Shown piece by piece: positions 12,023-23,312 of a DNA stretch of 64,000 nucleotides. How positions within the stretch are numbered: the stretch's first letter is position 1; the number at the start of each line of letters is the position of its first letter. The position numbers and the translations under genes were made by a program. This DNA comes from Phyto melanocephala. Lineage: Eukaryota > Arthropoda > Insecta > Diptera > Rhinophoridae. The stretch spans positions 125,760,833 through 125,824,832 of the forward strand of contig OW799233.1 of the NCBI GenBank assembly GCA_941918925.1, given 5' to 3'. Under the pieces are notes generated by a model. It was not told the origin of the DNA and made no database searches. It was given only the letters and a program-made list of their open reading frames with translations.

Positions 12023-12330
12023 AATAAATTTGTTGTCATTCTTGTCGAAACTGTTAAAAAATGTATGTATATGTATTAGGAACTATGTACGTGAAATCGA
12101 AGTATCTTCATTTTATTTTCGCCCTTACTACACTTACGTTTTGACACTGTTTCATTTTAAAAATGTATTCGAAATAAATAATTATGCTAATAATTAATAG
12201 CTAAAAGAGAAAGAGTGCTTAAACAGTTTGCTAAAAAATCTTTATTATATTTGGCTGTGGCGTACAAAGTTATCAGTTATCAAAGACAACAATTTTTTGA
12301 ACTTCTTTAACGATTTTTATATATTTCCCG
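12023..12330. other. AT-rich spacer
   Basis: No gene, repeat end or structured motif was recognised between the Tc1 relic and the LINE tail. Confidence 0.4.
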
Positions 12331-12945
12331 TAGGTTAGGTTAGGTTACATCCGGCAGCCGCCCGAAGGCATAGCTCACTTGGGTCCTCCGAGGGTTCCGT
12401 TGTGATACTGTAGGCACCATCGCCCGTTCGTCTATGTCCTCTGGCCGTCGTTCCTCAGCCATCCTGTCCTGTTCACGAAGGTGTGGATCTTTCCCAGATC
12501 AACTGCGGAAAGACAAGTTTTACTTACAAGTATTCGCTGACCTAGAATCTGGCGTCTCAGGTCCCCGAATGCAAGACAATTGAAGAGATGTTCAGTCGTC
12601 TCCTCCTCTTCCTCGTTATCGCAACTTCTGCAGAAGTCGTTGTAAGGGATATTCAGCCTTTTCGCATGTGTACCTATAGGCCAGTGTCCGGTTATGACCG
12701 CTATAAGGTTCCTAAGGTGGATTCGGGGCATATTCATATTGCGTCCTTTGCACATCCATGTCAGGCCAGATCTTTCTGGTTTCCAAACAAGTGGGTTCTC
12801 TTACCCATCTTTCCTTGGCATCCAAATATAATCGATGCGAGATTAGCTGCTTACCCTTCGATATGGGAATACCCAAAGCACAACTGGATTCAACCGAATC
12901 TAAGGTAGTACCGGCTTTTGCAAGTGCATAAGCTCTATTATTACC
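12331..12945 (-). pseudogene. 3' end of a non-LTR retrotransposon ORF2 (RNase H tail)
   Basis: Read on the minus strand, the fragment starts within RNase H (GNNRAYALAKAGTTLDS, where the usual D of GNERAD is Y). It passes ITGHWPIGTHAKRLNI and a cysteine/histidine knuckle (CRSCDNEEEEETTEHLFNC) and ends ...WLRNDGQRT at 12432. A short 3' UTR ends in a TAACC-type tail, seen as TAGGTTAGGTTAGG at 12331-12346 on the plus strand. The 5' portion is missing. Confidence 0.8.
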
Positions 12946-15327
12946 ATCAATATTTATTTATTTATAATTCTGCAGTAAAAAATTCTCTAAAAAAATTTCA
13001 TTAAAAAGCTTTGCATTTGTTTTCCTATATCTGCAATAACACCTTTTAACTAACCTAACCCGTTCTTTATTTAACACGAATTTTATTCGCAAATTATCTT
13101 TTTGTTAGCTTAAAATTTTTCTTAAATTTATTTAAAGTTTTGTATTGGTTAAAAAAAAACAACACTTTACCATTATTTATATTGTAAAATAGCGCCTTTT
13201 ATTACTTATCTTCATACTCATAAACATTACACTTTTTGCAAAAGATAATATTTATATTTTTTTTTGGTTAATTTTTGCTAACGTTTTGCATTTTCTTCGA
13301 CGAAAGTAAAAAAAAAACATTTTATTTATGATAAATGGGTTCTCGTGCTCGTATGTAAATATGAACAATATTAACAAAATCGTATGGAGGGGGAGGGGGG
13401 TAGTTTGTGTGTGAATGTAGTATTACGTAAGTGGTCTATACACATACATTTGTATTTATGTTCGCATATTTATATTGCAAAATTTAAAAAAGAACAAAAA
13501 TCAAAAGAGAAATAAGAAATTTGTATTAAAGAAAGGAAACTAGAAGAACAACTCAGCGTATACGTAACATACAATTACACTACAACAAAATAAGGTACTC
13601 ACGTTCTTCATTTTACATATTCGTTTCTGACAAAAAAAAAAAAGAGAAAAATAAAACACAAAATAGTGAAAACACAAACAACAAAACACACACGGTTATA
13701 ATAAAAAAAAAATGGTTACATTCATATTACCCATTGAGCATTTTTTTGAATCAAAATTTAGTAACGTAACCTGTAGTTATGGGGGGTTCGATAAAAATTC
13801 GTTATTATTTTCCTAGAGAAACTCGGAACAATATATAGAATTTTTTAAAAAGATTAATGTTTAATTAAGATAATTTGCTTATGTCTTGAATTTTTAATAT
13901 AGAATGGTAAATACATTTTATACAATGTTTAGATAGATCTTGAAAATATTATTATAAAAAAGTATATTGAAGCCACAAAAATTAGACACGATCACCAGAA
14001 AATTTTTCCAGAACGTCTTAGTAGAAATCGGTCAGGTAATAATACCTTATATTTGTTACAAAAAATTCCTTTTCCTTTTGATAATGAATAGCCAGCCCTT
14101 AGGTAAACCCTATTGATATACACCTAATTATGTTTTTAAGTGAAAAATGTTTTCCTTAAAATCTCGCGTAAAAAAATCGTGGAAAAAAATATGGAAATGG
14201 AACGTCCATCTACAATGAGAGGATTAATTCCATGTGCATAATTTATATTTATATTTTAATTTAAGAAAAAACAAAGAAAAAAACAGTTCATTATATTTGT
14301 AAATTAATATTTTATTCGAACTTTTTATTTTAAATTAATTGTAAATCATTTGTATTCCGTCTTAAGTTCAATTTTTCCATTATTAAACTTTCTTAACCAT
14401 TTTTTAATTTAAATAAATTTAAATCATTTTAAAAATATTATAAGAATATAAGTTATTCCGATATTAGCTGTGGAATGCATTTTCGAAATTAGCTACGATG
14501 TCATTATCAGCCGCTTGCAAAACATGTTTTAAATGTGGATGACCAGGTGCATTTAATTTTGATATCCTGAATTGTTGGAGCAGAATAAAAAGGTCACATT
14601 ATTTTTGGATACCTTAGACTTACTAGTGGTTATTTGGATTTCAGCTACATAAGTTCGAGTTGACATTCGTTTTCTGAAAAGGCCTGCTTCATCCGCAATT
14701 CAATGATCCGGAGTTTAGACAACATCTTTAATTATTTTACCCAGCTTTGCCAAAAATTTTAACCTTACTTTACATATAACCTGTACTGGCAAAAAAATAA
14801 AATTTTAAATATTTTGCATTAAGGGGGGTCGGCCACCATACAAAAAAACTAGTTGTGCTAGTCACCCGCCAGAATCAAAGATATGTCAGTGAAGTTTCTC
14901 AAACAGGAAAAATTTTTTTTGCCACGCCCCATAATACAGCACTTTTTGTTTTTTAAAAACATAGAGCCGCCATTTAAAGTCCGATCTCATCATATCGCAT
15001 ATCGTTGTTCATGGATTGACTATGGCTTCTGGGTAATTTTTTAATCTAACGTCAAATTAAAGATGTCACTTTTGATATATCAGATCCTTCCCCCCTAATG
15101 TAAAATTTTTTGCACGTGCAAGAAAGTTCTTCTAAAACTTAGTATGTCTACCTTTTGATATACTCGCTTTTATGACACGCCTCAAAAATTTAGCCCCTTT
15201 TTATTTTTCTTTAAACATTAAACCAACTAAAGTCAAGCCATAATCAAGCCTTGAAAAATAAAATATTTCTTTGGGACTGCTTTATGTAAAATTCGCGTTA
15301 AAATATAATCAGATGTAATAGAAAATC
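12946..15327. other. Intergenic stretch without recognised genes
   Basis: Apart from the candidate first exon near 13603, nothing coding is visible. Features are a G-rich run (13387-13400), several A-runs, and a moderately GC-richer patch at 14820-15060 that looks repeat-derived but matches nothing else in the window. Confidence 0.4.
13603..13760 (-). promoter_or_regulatory. Possible distal first exon or promoter of ANKRD50
   Basis: On the minus strand AAGAAC|GTGAGTACC at 13606-13594 is a near-consensus donor in phase-free noncoding sequence. Upstream sequence is CA-rich and AC-rich, as in fly 5' UTRs, and a run of G residues lies just beyond, at 13387-13400. Pairing it with the acceptor at 9608 would give a 4.0 kb first intron. 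This is inference; no transcript evidence is available. Confidence 0.3.
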
Positions 15328-17645
15328 TAGGTTAGGTTAGGTTAGGTTGAAAAGGAGGGGTATAAAAGCCCAAACCCATGACAGGTATACACCTATGCCC
15401 AGTTGGCATGTTGTGCGCTCCATGTGGAAAACGGAATTCCCAAACAAAAAACCATAAACATAATTTCCCATAAATATCGGACTAGTCCAAGAAACCAGTC
15501 CCCTCAATGTAACGCCTTATGGATCTCCAGTTCGAGTTCCCCAGGTATTCCAAGTTCGGCATATTATCTACTGTAAAATTTTCGCGTCTAATATGCCCAA
15601 ACGCAGGACAATGACAGAGGTAGTGTACCAGGGTCTCATCCTCTTCCTCACAAGCTCTACATGTCGTCTCCTCAGATAATCCCATGCGTGCTAAATGAGT
15701 TCTCAACTCCGTATGACCTGTAATTACACCGGTTAATTTCCTAAGTGTAGGTCTACTTAGTCTCAAAATCTCCTTTGACTTCCCAAGATTTGGGTCACCC
15801 CAGAGTGTTCTTGTCACCTTACCGACATCAGTGCTTTGCCATTTTCTGACATGTTCTTCCATTGCCCAACGTTTAAGTTCATCCTTAAATCGTTTAAGGG
15901 GTTTGGCGTTCTCCAAAGTTATAGTACTCAAAAGAGCTCCCATTTTGGATAATTTGTCGGCTTTCTCGTTTCCGATCAGCCCGTGATGGCTTGGTATCCA
16001 TATTATCTCCAGATGTTCACAATTTGCATATGAGTTTATCTCACTCTTGCATTGCAAAACGTTCCGGGATTCAACTTTCTCCTTTCTCAATGTCTTAATC
16101 ACTGATTGGCTATCCGTAAAGATACGAATCGGAGTTTCGCTATTCGTTTCCTTTATCCATTTAATTCCTTCCGTAATCGCCATGATCTCAGCCTGAAAAA
16201 TAGTGTTGTGATCTGGTAGACGGAAGTATTTGCCTCTATTTCGGCTTATGTCGTATAAGCCCAGTTTGGTCACCAATCTTTGAACCGTCTGTATAAAGAT
16301 CGATTCCGTGGGTGTTTCCCATCCTGATTATCTCATCCCATTCTCCCTCTTCCGGTATAATGGTGATGCAGTTAATATTCTCATATCTCATCGGGATTCT
16401 ATCACATGTTAATTCTGTAATATTTCCTATCGGTAAGATATCCGTTATTCTTTGGTATCTGGTCTTATGTTCTCTTATAAGCCACTCATCTATTGCCATT
16501 AATCTTGTGGCAGCTAAGGCCGCTTCATATTTTACCTGTATCTCAATAGGCCAAATGGATAATATATTCTCAATGGCCATTGTCGATGTGGTCCTCATGG
16601 CGCCGCAAATACTAATGCAGCACTGTCTCTGAATCTTTTGAAGAGGTTTTATATTCACCTTCTTCTCTAAGGATGTCCACCATACTAACGAAGCGTACGT
16701 AATTGTAGGCCGCAGTACACTCGTATATAGCCAATGTGTCATCCTTGGGCTTAAGCCCCATTTTGAGCCAATCACTCTTCTGCAGAGGGCCCATATTCTT
16801 TGAGCTCTCTCCACTTTACATTGAATGTGGTCCTTCCAGGATAGTCTCCAATCAAGTACTATTCCTAGGTATTTGACCTTTTTATCAATCTTAATTGTCT
16901 TATTCCGAAAGATGGGATAGCTATGTACCGGTATCTTCCTCTTTCTCGTAAACAAACAGATTTCAGTCTTTTCCGGGTTGACATTGAGCCCTCGCTCCTT
17001 CGCCCAGTTATATGATATATTCAAAGCCTCCATTGCTCTCATACATAAAGAATTTGGATTCGTCCCCCTGATCAGTATCGCAACATCATCTGCGTAACAG
17101 ATAGGCTTGAATCCCTCGTTCGATAGAATCCTCAGTAGACTATGTATGGTAGTTACCCATATTAATGGAGATAAAATACCTCCCTGCGGGGTTCCTCGAC
17201 ATACTTTGTCCCTTCTTCTTACTCCATTTGCCTCACAATTTATCCATCTGTTCCTTAACATATTGCTAATCCATGCAATTAAGACATGGCTTAACCCTAA
17301 GTTTTCCAAGGAATCGATAAGACTCGAGGTCATTACGTTATTGAAAGCTCCTTCTATGTCTATGAATACGCCCATGGTATACACACCCAGGTCGAAGGAT
17401 CTCTCTATATGATAAACAACCTCCTGAAGAGCAGTCTCAGTAGATCTGCCCTTGATATAGGCGTGTTGTCCAAATCTCATTGAATCGCCTGGTAATCGTC
17501 TTCTGACCATCCCATCGACGATACGCTCCATGGTTTTCAATAAGAATGATGTTAAGCTTATGGGTCTATAAGCTTTAGGATTTGCGTAATTTTCCCTCCC
17601 TGGTTTAGGTATGAAAACGACTCTCGCCTCCCTCCATTCCACAGG
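15328..17645 (-). mobile_element. 5'-truncated RNase H-bearing LINE (I/LOA-like)
   Basis: The element reads on the minus strand from about 17645 to a TAACC-type tail at 15348-15328. It lacks the upstream endonuclease and ORF1, which is typical of 5' truncation during target-primed reverse transcription. The reverse transcriptase plus RNase H layout and the RGTPQGGILSPLIW motif suit the I/LOA group; the exact clade cannot be fixed without a tree. Confidence 0.85.
15482..17642 (-). pseudogene. LINE ORF2: reverse transcriptase and RNase H, one frameshift
   Basis: The first 460 residues (17642 to about 16255) are reverse transcriptase: KPGRENYANPKAYRPISLTSF, FIDIEGAFNNV, RGTPQGGILSPLIW and the catalytic YADD. 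A thumb region follows, then the start of RNase H (DLYTDGSKIGDQTG). Near 16255 a small indel shifts the frame, and RNase H resumes as LGLYDISRNRGKYFRL with the glutamate (FQAEIMA), aspartate (FTDSQSV) and HHGLIGNEKAD motifs. The C-terminus has a CRACEEEDETLVHYLCHC knuckle. All catalytic residues remain, so the copy is probably fairly young. Confidence 0.88.
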
Positions 17646-19897
17646 GGTCTAAATAATTTGTTTAAATATATGGCAAAGAATGAAATTATTTCTGACATGG
17701 AAAACTCACCATTTTTTTTTTTATCAATATTTGAGTATTACATTAGCCAACTAACTCTTTTCCTTGTCCCTGCTAAAGTATTTGTACCCAAGTTAGTACT
17801 ACGACAACATACTAAAACTAGTCATAGATAACAAAAAAAAAAAAAAAATACATACACAAAAACATATTAAAGAGCTGCAAAGTATTACCCAAAATACTCT
17901 TAAGATAAATATGTGATTTTGTTATGAAAATATACTCAAATTTAAGAGGACATAATATAGCAACAGTGTAATAAGTATGTATATTTGCATATTTTTTAGT
18001 ACAGTAATAAATGATTCCAGTTTTCGACATCGTTGTAGTTTCTAAATCAACATAATTTTATTTATATTTGAATTGACATCACTTCGTTGCATGTTTAGCG
18101 TTAATTTGCATAAAATACTGATTTCTAATATCTGAAACAAACAACAGTTTGATGGTAAATCAAAAGCAACAACGACGTATCGCGATATCGAGAACTGGTA
18201 TAAGCACAGCTTTATACACCCATATAGATACATATTTATAATAAAAAATTATACAATTATTTTTTTTTAGAAATGGCATTAAAAATATGCTACATACACA
18301 CAAGCAAAGAAAAACATGGTTGAGGTGATCATTATCTAGAAGAAATATACTAAAACTGATTGTATGATTGTAGTTAAAATGTGTGTAATGGTTGCAGGTT
18401 ATCATAATTATGTTTAATAAAAGTTGCATGCAACTACCAAAAATTAAAACTCTTGAAAGTTTTTCAGTATAAGTTTATTGATAAAAAAACACTCAAATTT
18501 CACTATGCGCAGTTATTAAGAACTTATTCAATTATTTTAAGAGCGACTTAATTGTAAATATTATATTATATTATATTGCTTAAAAATTAGGTAACAACAA
18601 TAATTAACAAGATCCATAAGAAAAAGAAAATATAGAGTCGAATTAGCGGTATTTTTTTTGATTACTTTTGGATGTTATTTTAATGTCACGTACGTAGTGT
18701 AAAAACATTATTTGTCTCCGTCATTCGTATTTAAACAGTCGCCAGAGCTCCTAATTTAGAATTTAACTTTTTTTCTTAACATAATATAAATTTTATTACC
18801 TAAGAACACTATTAGAGAAAAATCTGTCACGTACGATATGTCAGATTGTTTTCAATTAAGTATGATGGATTTTAAATGAAAAATATTTGGTTTAGTGTAA
18901 GAAATTAAATAAAGAAAAAATACCTTCCAAGATTCGCAGATTTTTTCATATTTCCATATATACCTCGAAATCACTTCTGTTTTATGTCACGTACGATATA
19001 TTCTTATTTTTCTGGATATGTTAGACAACAATGATTCGAATATAAATATTTTTTTTTTTAAATAAAGTACCCTTTGAATGGAAAATAAAGATCTAATTTT
19101 GTTTTGGTTACTCTTACTTTTGCAAAAATTACTCCACTTTATAGGAGTACAAATGTCACGTACGATGACAAGAAAATGCCCATATGATACATAAAATTTG
19201 TACTGTTTTCTTAAAAAAAACATTTTTTTTACTTCATTTTACTTTTTAATACCTATTTTTGGCATTGTAGTTACTAATTTATTTTTGTTGAATTAATAAA
19301 TAAATAAATAAAAAAAAAAAAATAAACAAAAGTTACGTATAAATTTATATTCTCTATCAAACTTTTAAGCTAGTATCAACTTGCTAGAAGAAATGTTATT
19401 AAAAGCTATGATAACTTGATTACTTTGCAACTATACTATTGTTGCGCCAAAAATTTAATAGTTATTTACAATTGCATATGCGAAAAATATATACGTATAT
19501 ATGAAGTAAATGAATGTGATTGTACAGATTCTTAATATGAACATTAGGGCATATTACTTAAAAAGAAAAAAGGTGCCCCTTAAACATTCAAATATATAGA
19601 AAATGTTTTTGTACAGGGTTGCCTTTTAATACGTATCACCAAAAATAGTGTGCGTTTTTATTAATTTTGTCATTTTGTTTGTAACACATCGAAATACTAA
19701 TTTTAGAATCCATAAGTATATAGTTTCAGCGTTCGGGTTTTATTTTAGAATGTTCTGGCAATATCTGTACGTCTGTCCATCTGTTAAAAGCACGATTAAG
19801 CTAGATACAAATAGATATAAAATTCTTCTATGTAACGTTTTTCTAAAATTCATATGATTTTTCTATGGACAAAGATTTTGGAAGAATAAGGGACTCT
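17646..19897. other. AT-rich intergenic stretch
   Basis: Short open frames here are AT-rich and look like chance. The only organised signal is the recurring motif annotated at 18684-19164. Confidence 0.5.
18684..19164 (+). repeat. Four copies of TGTCACGTACG
   Basis: The 11-mer occurs at 18684, 18825, 18985 and 19154, 141-169 bp apart and all in the same orientation; three of the four continue GAT. The sequences between copies are not similar, so this is a motif cluster and not a simple tandem repeat. It could be a set of protein-binding sites or an ancient array of which only one box is conserved. Confidence 0.6.
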
Positions 19898-20692
19898 ATA
19901 TGTGACGCGAAAAATAGAAAGGGACCTAAGGGTAAAAACAGGTTTTGTTCAGGAGAACCATTTTAAAGATTTAAATACGTGTATGTTTGGTGTTCCATCG
20001 CTGAGCGTGTTGGTATTGGTCTCATTTGAAAGCGACACATCTCATGACGTCAGAAACATGTTGGTCAACCTTGAAAACGCGCTTAGGTCGTCTCTACCTC
20101 TTGTTTTGTGTAGTTGGTTTTTACTGTTTTCTACCTAGCGCGCTGTTTCCATGAGTTTGATATCAATTTTGCTCGCGTTTTTTCGAATCCAGCTTAATTT
20201 TCTGAAATTATTAATTGTGAATTACAATAAATACTCATTTATAATTCTTTTAAGTCGTGTTAGTACGAAAAAAACTTTATTATGTTATTCGCGAAAATAA
20301 TTTAAAACTGATAACTGATACAGTAAACGTTACTGAAGTTGATAAAGAAGCAGCATTGAAGGTGTATTCTGATCATTTGCAATCTGCCAGCAGCCAGCGA
20401 GAGTACTATAACGACTTGAGAACATTAGTCAAGCCTGATCCACCTACGAGAAGTGCATTCAACTAAAAAATTAGTGATATTCGCTGATAACTGTGTTTCA
20501 CAAAATAAAAACAATGCGATGATACGATATTTACAACACCTTGTCGATACTTCTAGATGTGAGTCAGTTGAATTGAACTTTAACCGGACATACAAAGTTT
20601 TCACCTGATCGTTTATTTGGAATTTTAAAATCAAAATATGCCCAAACTAATGTCAACTGCTTTATGGATGTAGTTGATTGTGTTAGAAAATC

Positions 20693-21963
20693 GGCTCCAC
20701 GAAAAGCCCCCCAATGAAATAACGCTTAAACGAGAAATGAAATATTCTCCAAATTTTTTTCATACATTTTTGGGTGTTATTTCATATGAAATAACTCCCA
20801 ATTTTTTTGGGCCGTTTTTCATTTTTTTTGGGAAATTATTTCATTTCTCATTTGGGGGTTTCAAATTATGAAATAATCTCCAATGAAATAACACCCAAAA
20901 AATTTTTAAAATTCGGGGCTTGTTTCATAGCGTGTATAATTTGGGTGATATTTCATTTTGTAATCGGGGGTTATTTCATTTTTAAAGCTTTTGGTTTTTG
21001 GGGGTGTTTGTAAATAAATTATATATATATATAATTATAAAACTCTTTTAGCCTGTGAATATATTACAATATCTTTCAATACATAAATGATAACGTTCTG
21101 GATTTAGATGGTGCGACCTTCGTGACAGACTACGAAATTAGTCTACGGACGGTTGTTGGTTCCACTTCTGCCAAGCAGTGAGGAGGTACATAATAACAAA
21201 GTGTAACCAACTGCCAGCATTTATACATACAACGTATATTTTATCCATCTTGAATTCATGAGCACCATTTCGTTTTTTTTTACCATTCCTTACGTATAAT
21301 ATATTAAATTTATTTATTATTTATGTATGTACATGAAAATAATTTTTTGGTAGTTGGGGTTCAAAAATAAATATATTGGAAATATCAAACAATTCTTTCT
21401 CCGTACTTCCTCACATCTCCATTACAGAAAATTATTGCCTTCTTTACAATATTGTAACTATAATAACGTCTCCCATGAGTTGGATTTTCAAGCCATTCGA
21501 TAGTTTTAGGCGTATCTGAAATTGCTTCCATCGTATAAGGGAAAATAATTGCACTGGACTTAGTCCATTTACAAATCCAAAAGTAGTCACTATTAAAAGA
21601 GCTTTGTATGTTCTTTCACCAAAAAAAAAAATTGATTATGAATGCTGGCACACTTTCGAAGTTGCATATATCCTGCGGGCCTGCGGGCCTCCACACGATT
21701 CATTACAATAATTTTGCGATTTTGTTGATCCATATTGACTTCATGAAACTGACTGTTTTATGAAGTTTGGGCATAATTTCATTTTTGTTGCTGATGGGGT
21801 TTATTTCATTGGGGGTTGTTTCGTTTTCGCTTTGGGGTTTATTTCATTTATTTTTCGATGTTATTTCATTCACTGTTTTTGGGTGTTATTTCCAATTTTT
21901 GGGGTTTATTTCATTGGGGATTTTTCCTGGGCGTTATTTCATTGGGGGGCTTTTCGTGGAGCC
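20693..21963. mobile_element. Foldback-like element, 33-bp perfect TIRs, 8-bp target duplication
   Basis: The left end 20693-20725 (GGCTCCACGAAAAGCC...) is the exact inverse of 21931-21963. AGAAAATC flanks both sides (20685-20692 and 21964-21971). Both arms, 20693-21010 and about 21765-21963, are built of variable units based on GGGTnTTATTTCATTGG, in both orientations on the left. The centre is unrelated sequence. The modular arms recall foldback elements; the 8-bp duplication fits hAT or P superfamily integration. Confidence 0.85.
21385..21733 (-). pseudogene. Unrecognised coding-like stretch inside the foldback-like element
   Basis: From an ATG at 21733 the frame runs MDQQNRKIIVMNRVEARR... 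to a T-run near 21610. After a +1 shift it stays open as NSDYFWICKWTKSSAIIF...VRKYGERIV to a stop at 21387-21385. The two pieces total about 115 codons, which is more than AT-rich chance would suggest, but I recognise no family. It may be a captured gene fragment or the remnant of the element's own protein. Confidence 0.35.
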
Positions 21964-22444
21964 AGAAAATCATTTCGTAATGGATTTAATATTCCTGTAC
22001 CTATTCGACTTTCAAACTCAAGTGAGCCTGTTGTTGAGTGGAGAAAATGGGACGAATACTTCTCCACTAAATATAAAACTTAAGTTGGAATATCGAAGTA
22101 TCAGCACTTTGTATTTATTGCTCAGTCACCAGATTTTTCTATTTTTTTAAATTGTTCTTAAGGAAAAAAATAAATTTTTTCTAGTTTCGTAAAATCAAGT
22201 TATTTTGTTAATTTAGTAGGGGAAAAAACTAAAATAAATAAATTTTACCGTTAGGTTCCTTTCTATTTGCGCTTAGAATCGTCGACTTCACTTTTATAAA
22301 ACGCGCATATCTCTGGGAGGGAACACTTTTGGGGCATGGGATCGGTCTAATTCGATGCTCAGATGTTGTCCACATCAAAAAAATAAAAAATGTGAAAATT
22401 GTTTTTTTACCTTAAGGTCCCTTTCTCTATGCGCTGTCACATAT

Positions 22445-22599
22445 GGCAATATCCAAGTTGAACTCATTAGTAGAAATTACTTTAAAGTCTAACTCTCAAA
22501 TATTGTGGCAACAAGAAGTGGGTTATATCAGTCCTAATGTTAAAATAATATAAAAAATAATAAATATAAAAAAAATAAATTAATAGCAAATTAGTTATA
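22445..22599. other. Spacer between two elements
   Basis: AT-rich sequence with no recognisable content. Confidence 0.4.
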
Positions 22600-22702
22600 A
22601 CAAGTAAGAGCACTATATTCGGCTGTGCCGAATCTTTTATACCCACCACCAATTTTGTGTACATTTAAAGCACAATATTTATTATTTTGTTAATCTTTGT
22701 AT

Positions 22703-23274
22703 AGGGTGGTTAAATTTTAAGGGCCCATGTTGAAGGTGAACTACACATAGTGCTTAAAATTTGTTTTCTGCATTTCACTTGACATTTCTCAATCTCAAAC
22801 TTACTCAATTTGATCCGTGGAAAGATACGCAAATGAACAACGCTTTAAAGTTATTCAGGTTTTTTATAAAAATGGGCGTTCAAATAAAAATGCATTTTGT
22901 GCACATCGTAGTTCTTTTGATCAACATAATCATTCACATTTGTCCGCAATCGGGAGAATTGTAACAAATATTTAAATTTCTGAAAAAAGATCTGTAAAAA
23001 ATGTTAGAAAATCTGTGAATGCCTTCTTAGTGCGTTGAATCCTCGACTCATCATCATGCCTAACAATTGAGCATCAACATTGTCATTGAAAATTTGGACC
23101 ATCAGATAGAGGAGTGGCGCCAAGGATGGGGGGGGTCATTTGGCCAATATTTTGTTAAATACATAATTGAACCATACAAATATTATAATTACAAAAAGAA
23201 ATAATAAAAGTATCCTAAATAATTTGTGTTTTATTTAAATTCAACATCGGTCCTTAAAATTTAACCACCCTTTA
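22703..23274 (+). mobile_element. Internally deleted IS630/mariner-like element nested in the CGGC element
   Basis: The inverted ends match over about 30 bp (GGGTGGTTAAATTTTAAGG at 22705-22723 and its inverse at 23253-23271). Inside, only the N-terminus (NEQRFKVIQVFYKNGRS...HNHSHLSAIGRIV, about 22835-22970) and the C-terminus of a transposase (IENLDHQIEEW, about 23090-23125) remain, so the catalytic core is deleted. The family appears to be the same as the relics at 29810-30440 and 61535-61785, judged by typical motifs of that group. Confidence 0.7.
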
Positions 23275-23312
23275 TAACTTCGATATGCTACTAAAATGCT
23301 TTTGTAAATGTA

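Larger units (their letters stand above)
20257..22160 (+). pseudogene. Transposase-like gene relic, interrupted by an element insertion
   Basis: The first part (20257-20463) includes DHLQSASSQREYYNDL. After a deletion the second part (20470-20690) has VIFADNCVSQNKNNAM and, after a small indel, GHTKFSPDRLFGILKSKYAQ. The frame then runs into FMDVVDCVRKS and resumes beyond the insertion as FRNGFNIPVPIRLSNSSEP, stops at 22081-22083, and continues in the same frame as VGISKYQHFVFI. These motifs belong to a widespread animal family of transposase-like proteins that I believe Pfam calls DUF7869; that name is from memory. The gene is dead in this copy. Confidence 0.65.
19898..22444 (+). mobile_element. 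DNA transposon relic with D-N-C-x-x-Q-N-K-N protein, split by a foldback-like element
   Basis: The terminal inverted repeats match over about 45 bp with gaps: ATATGTGACGCG...AGAAAGGGACCTAAGG at 19898-19934, and its inverse at 22404-22444. A second, more diverged right-hand copy lies at 22245-22278. If the element proper is TGTGAC...GTCACA, both flanks carry TA, a possible target duplication. Removing the inserted element (20693-21963 plus one 8-bp duplication) leaves a unit of about 1.27 kb. Confidence 0.65.

Noticed and set aside
12331..12346. A telomere or interstitial telomeric array
   Set aside because: Only about three units are present and they sit at the 3' end of a LINE; a retrotransposon tail is the simpler reading.
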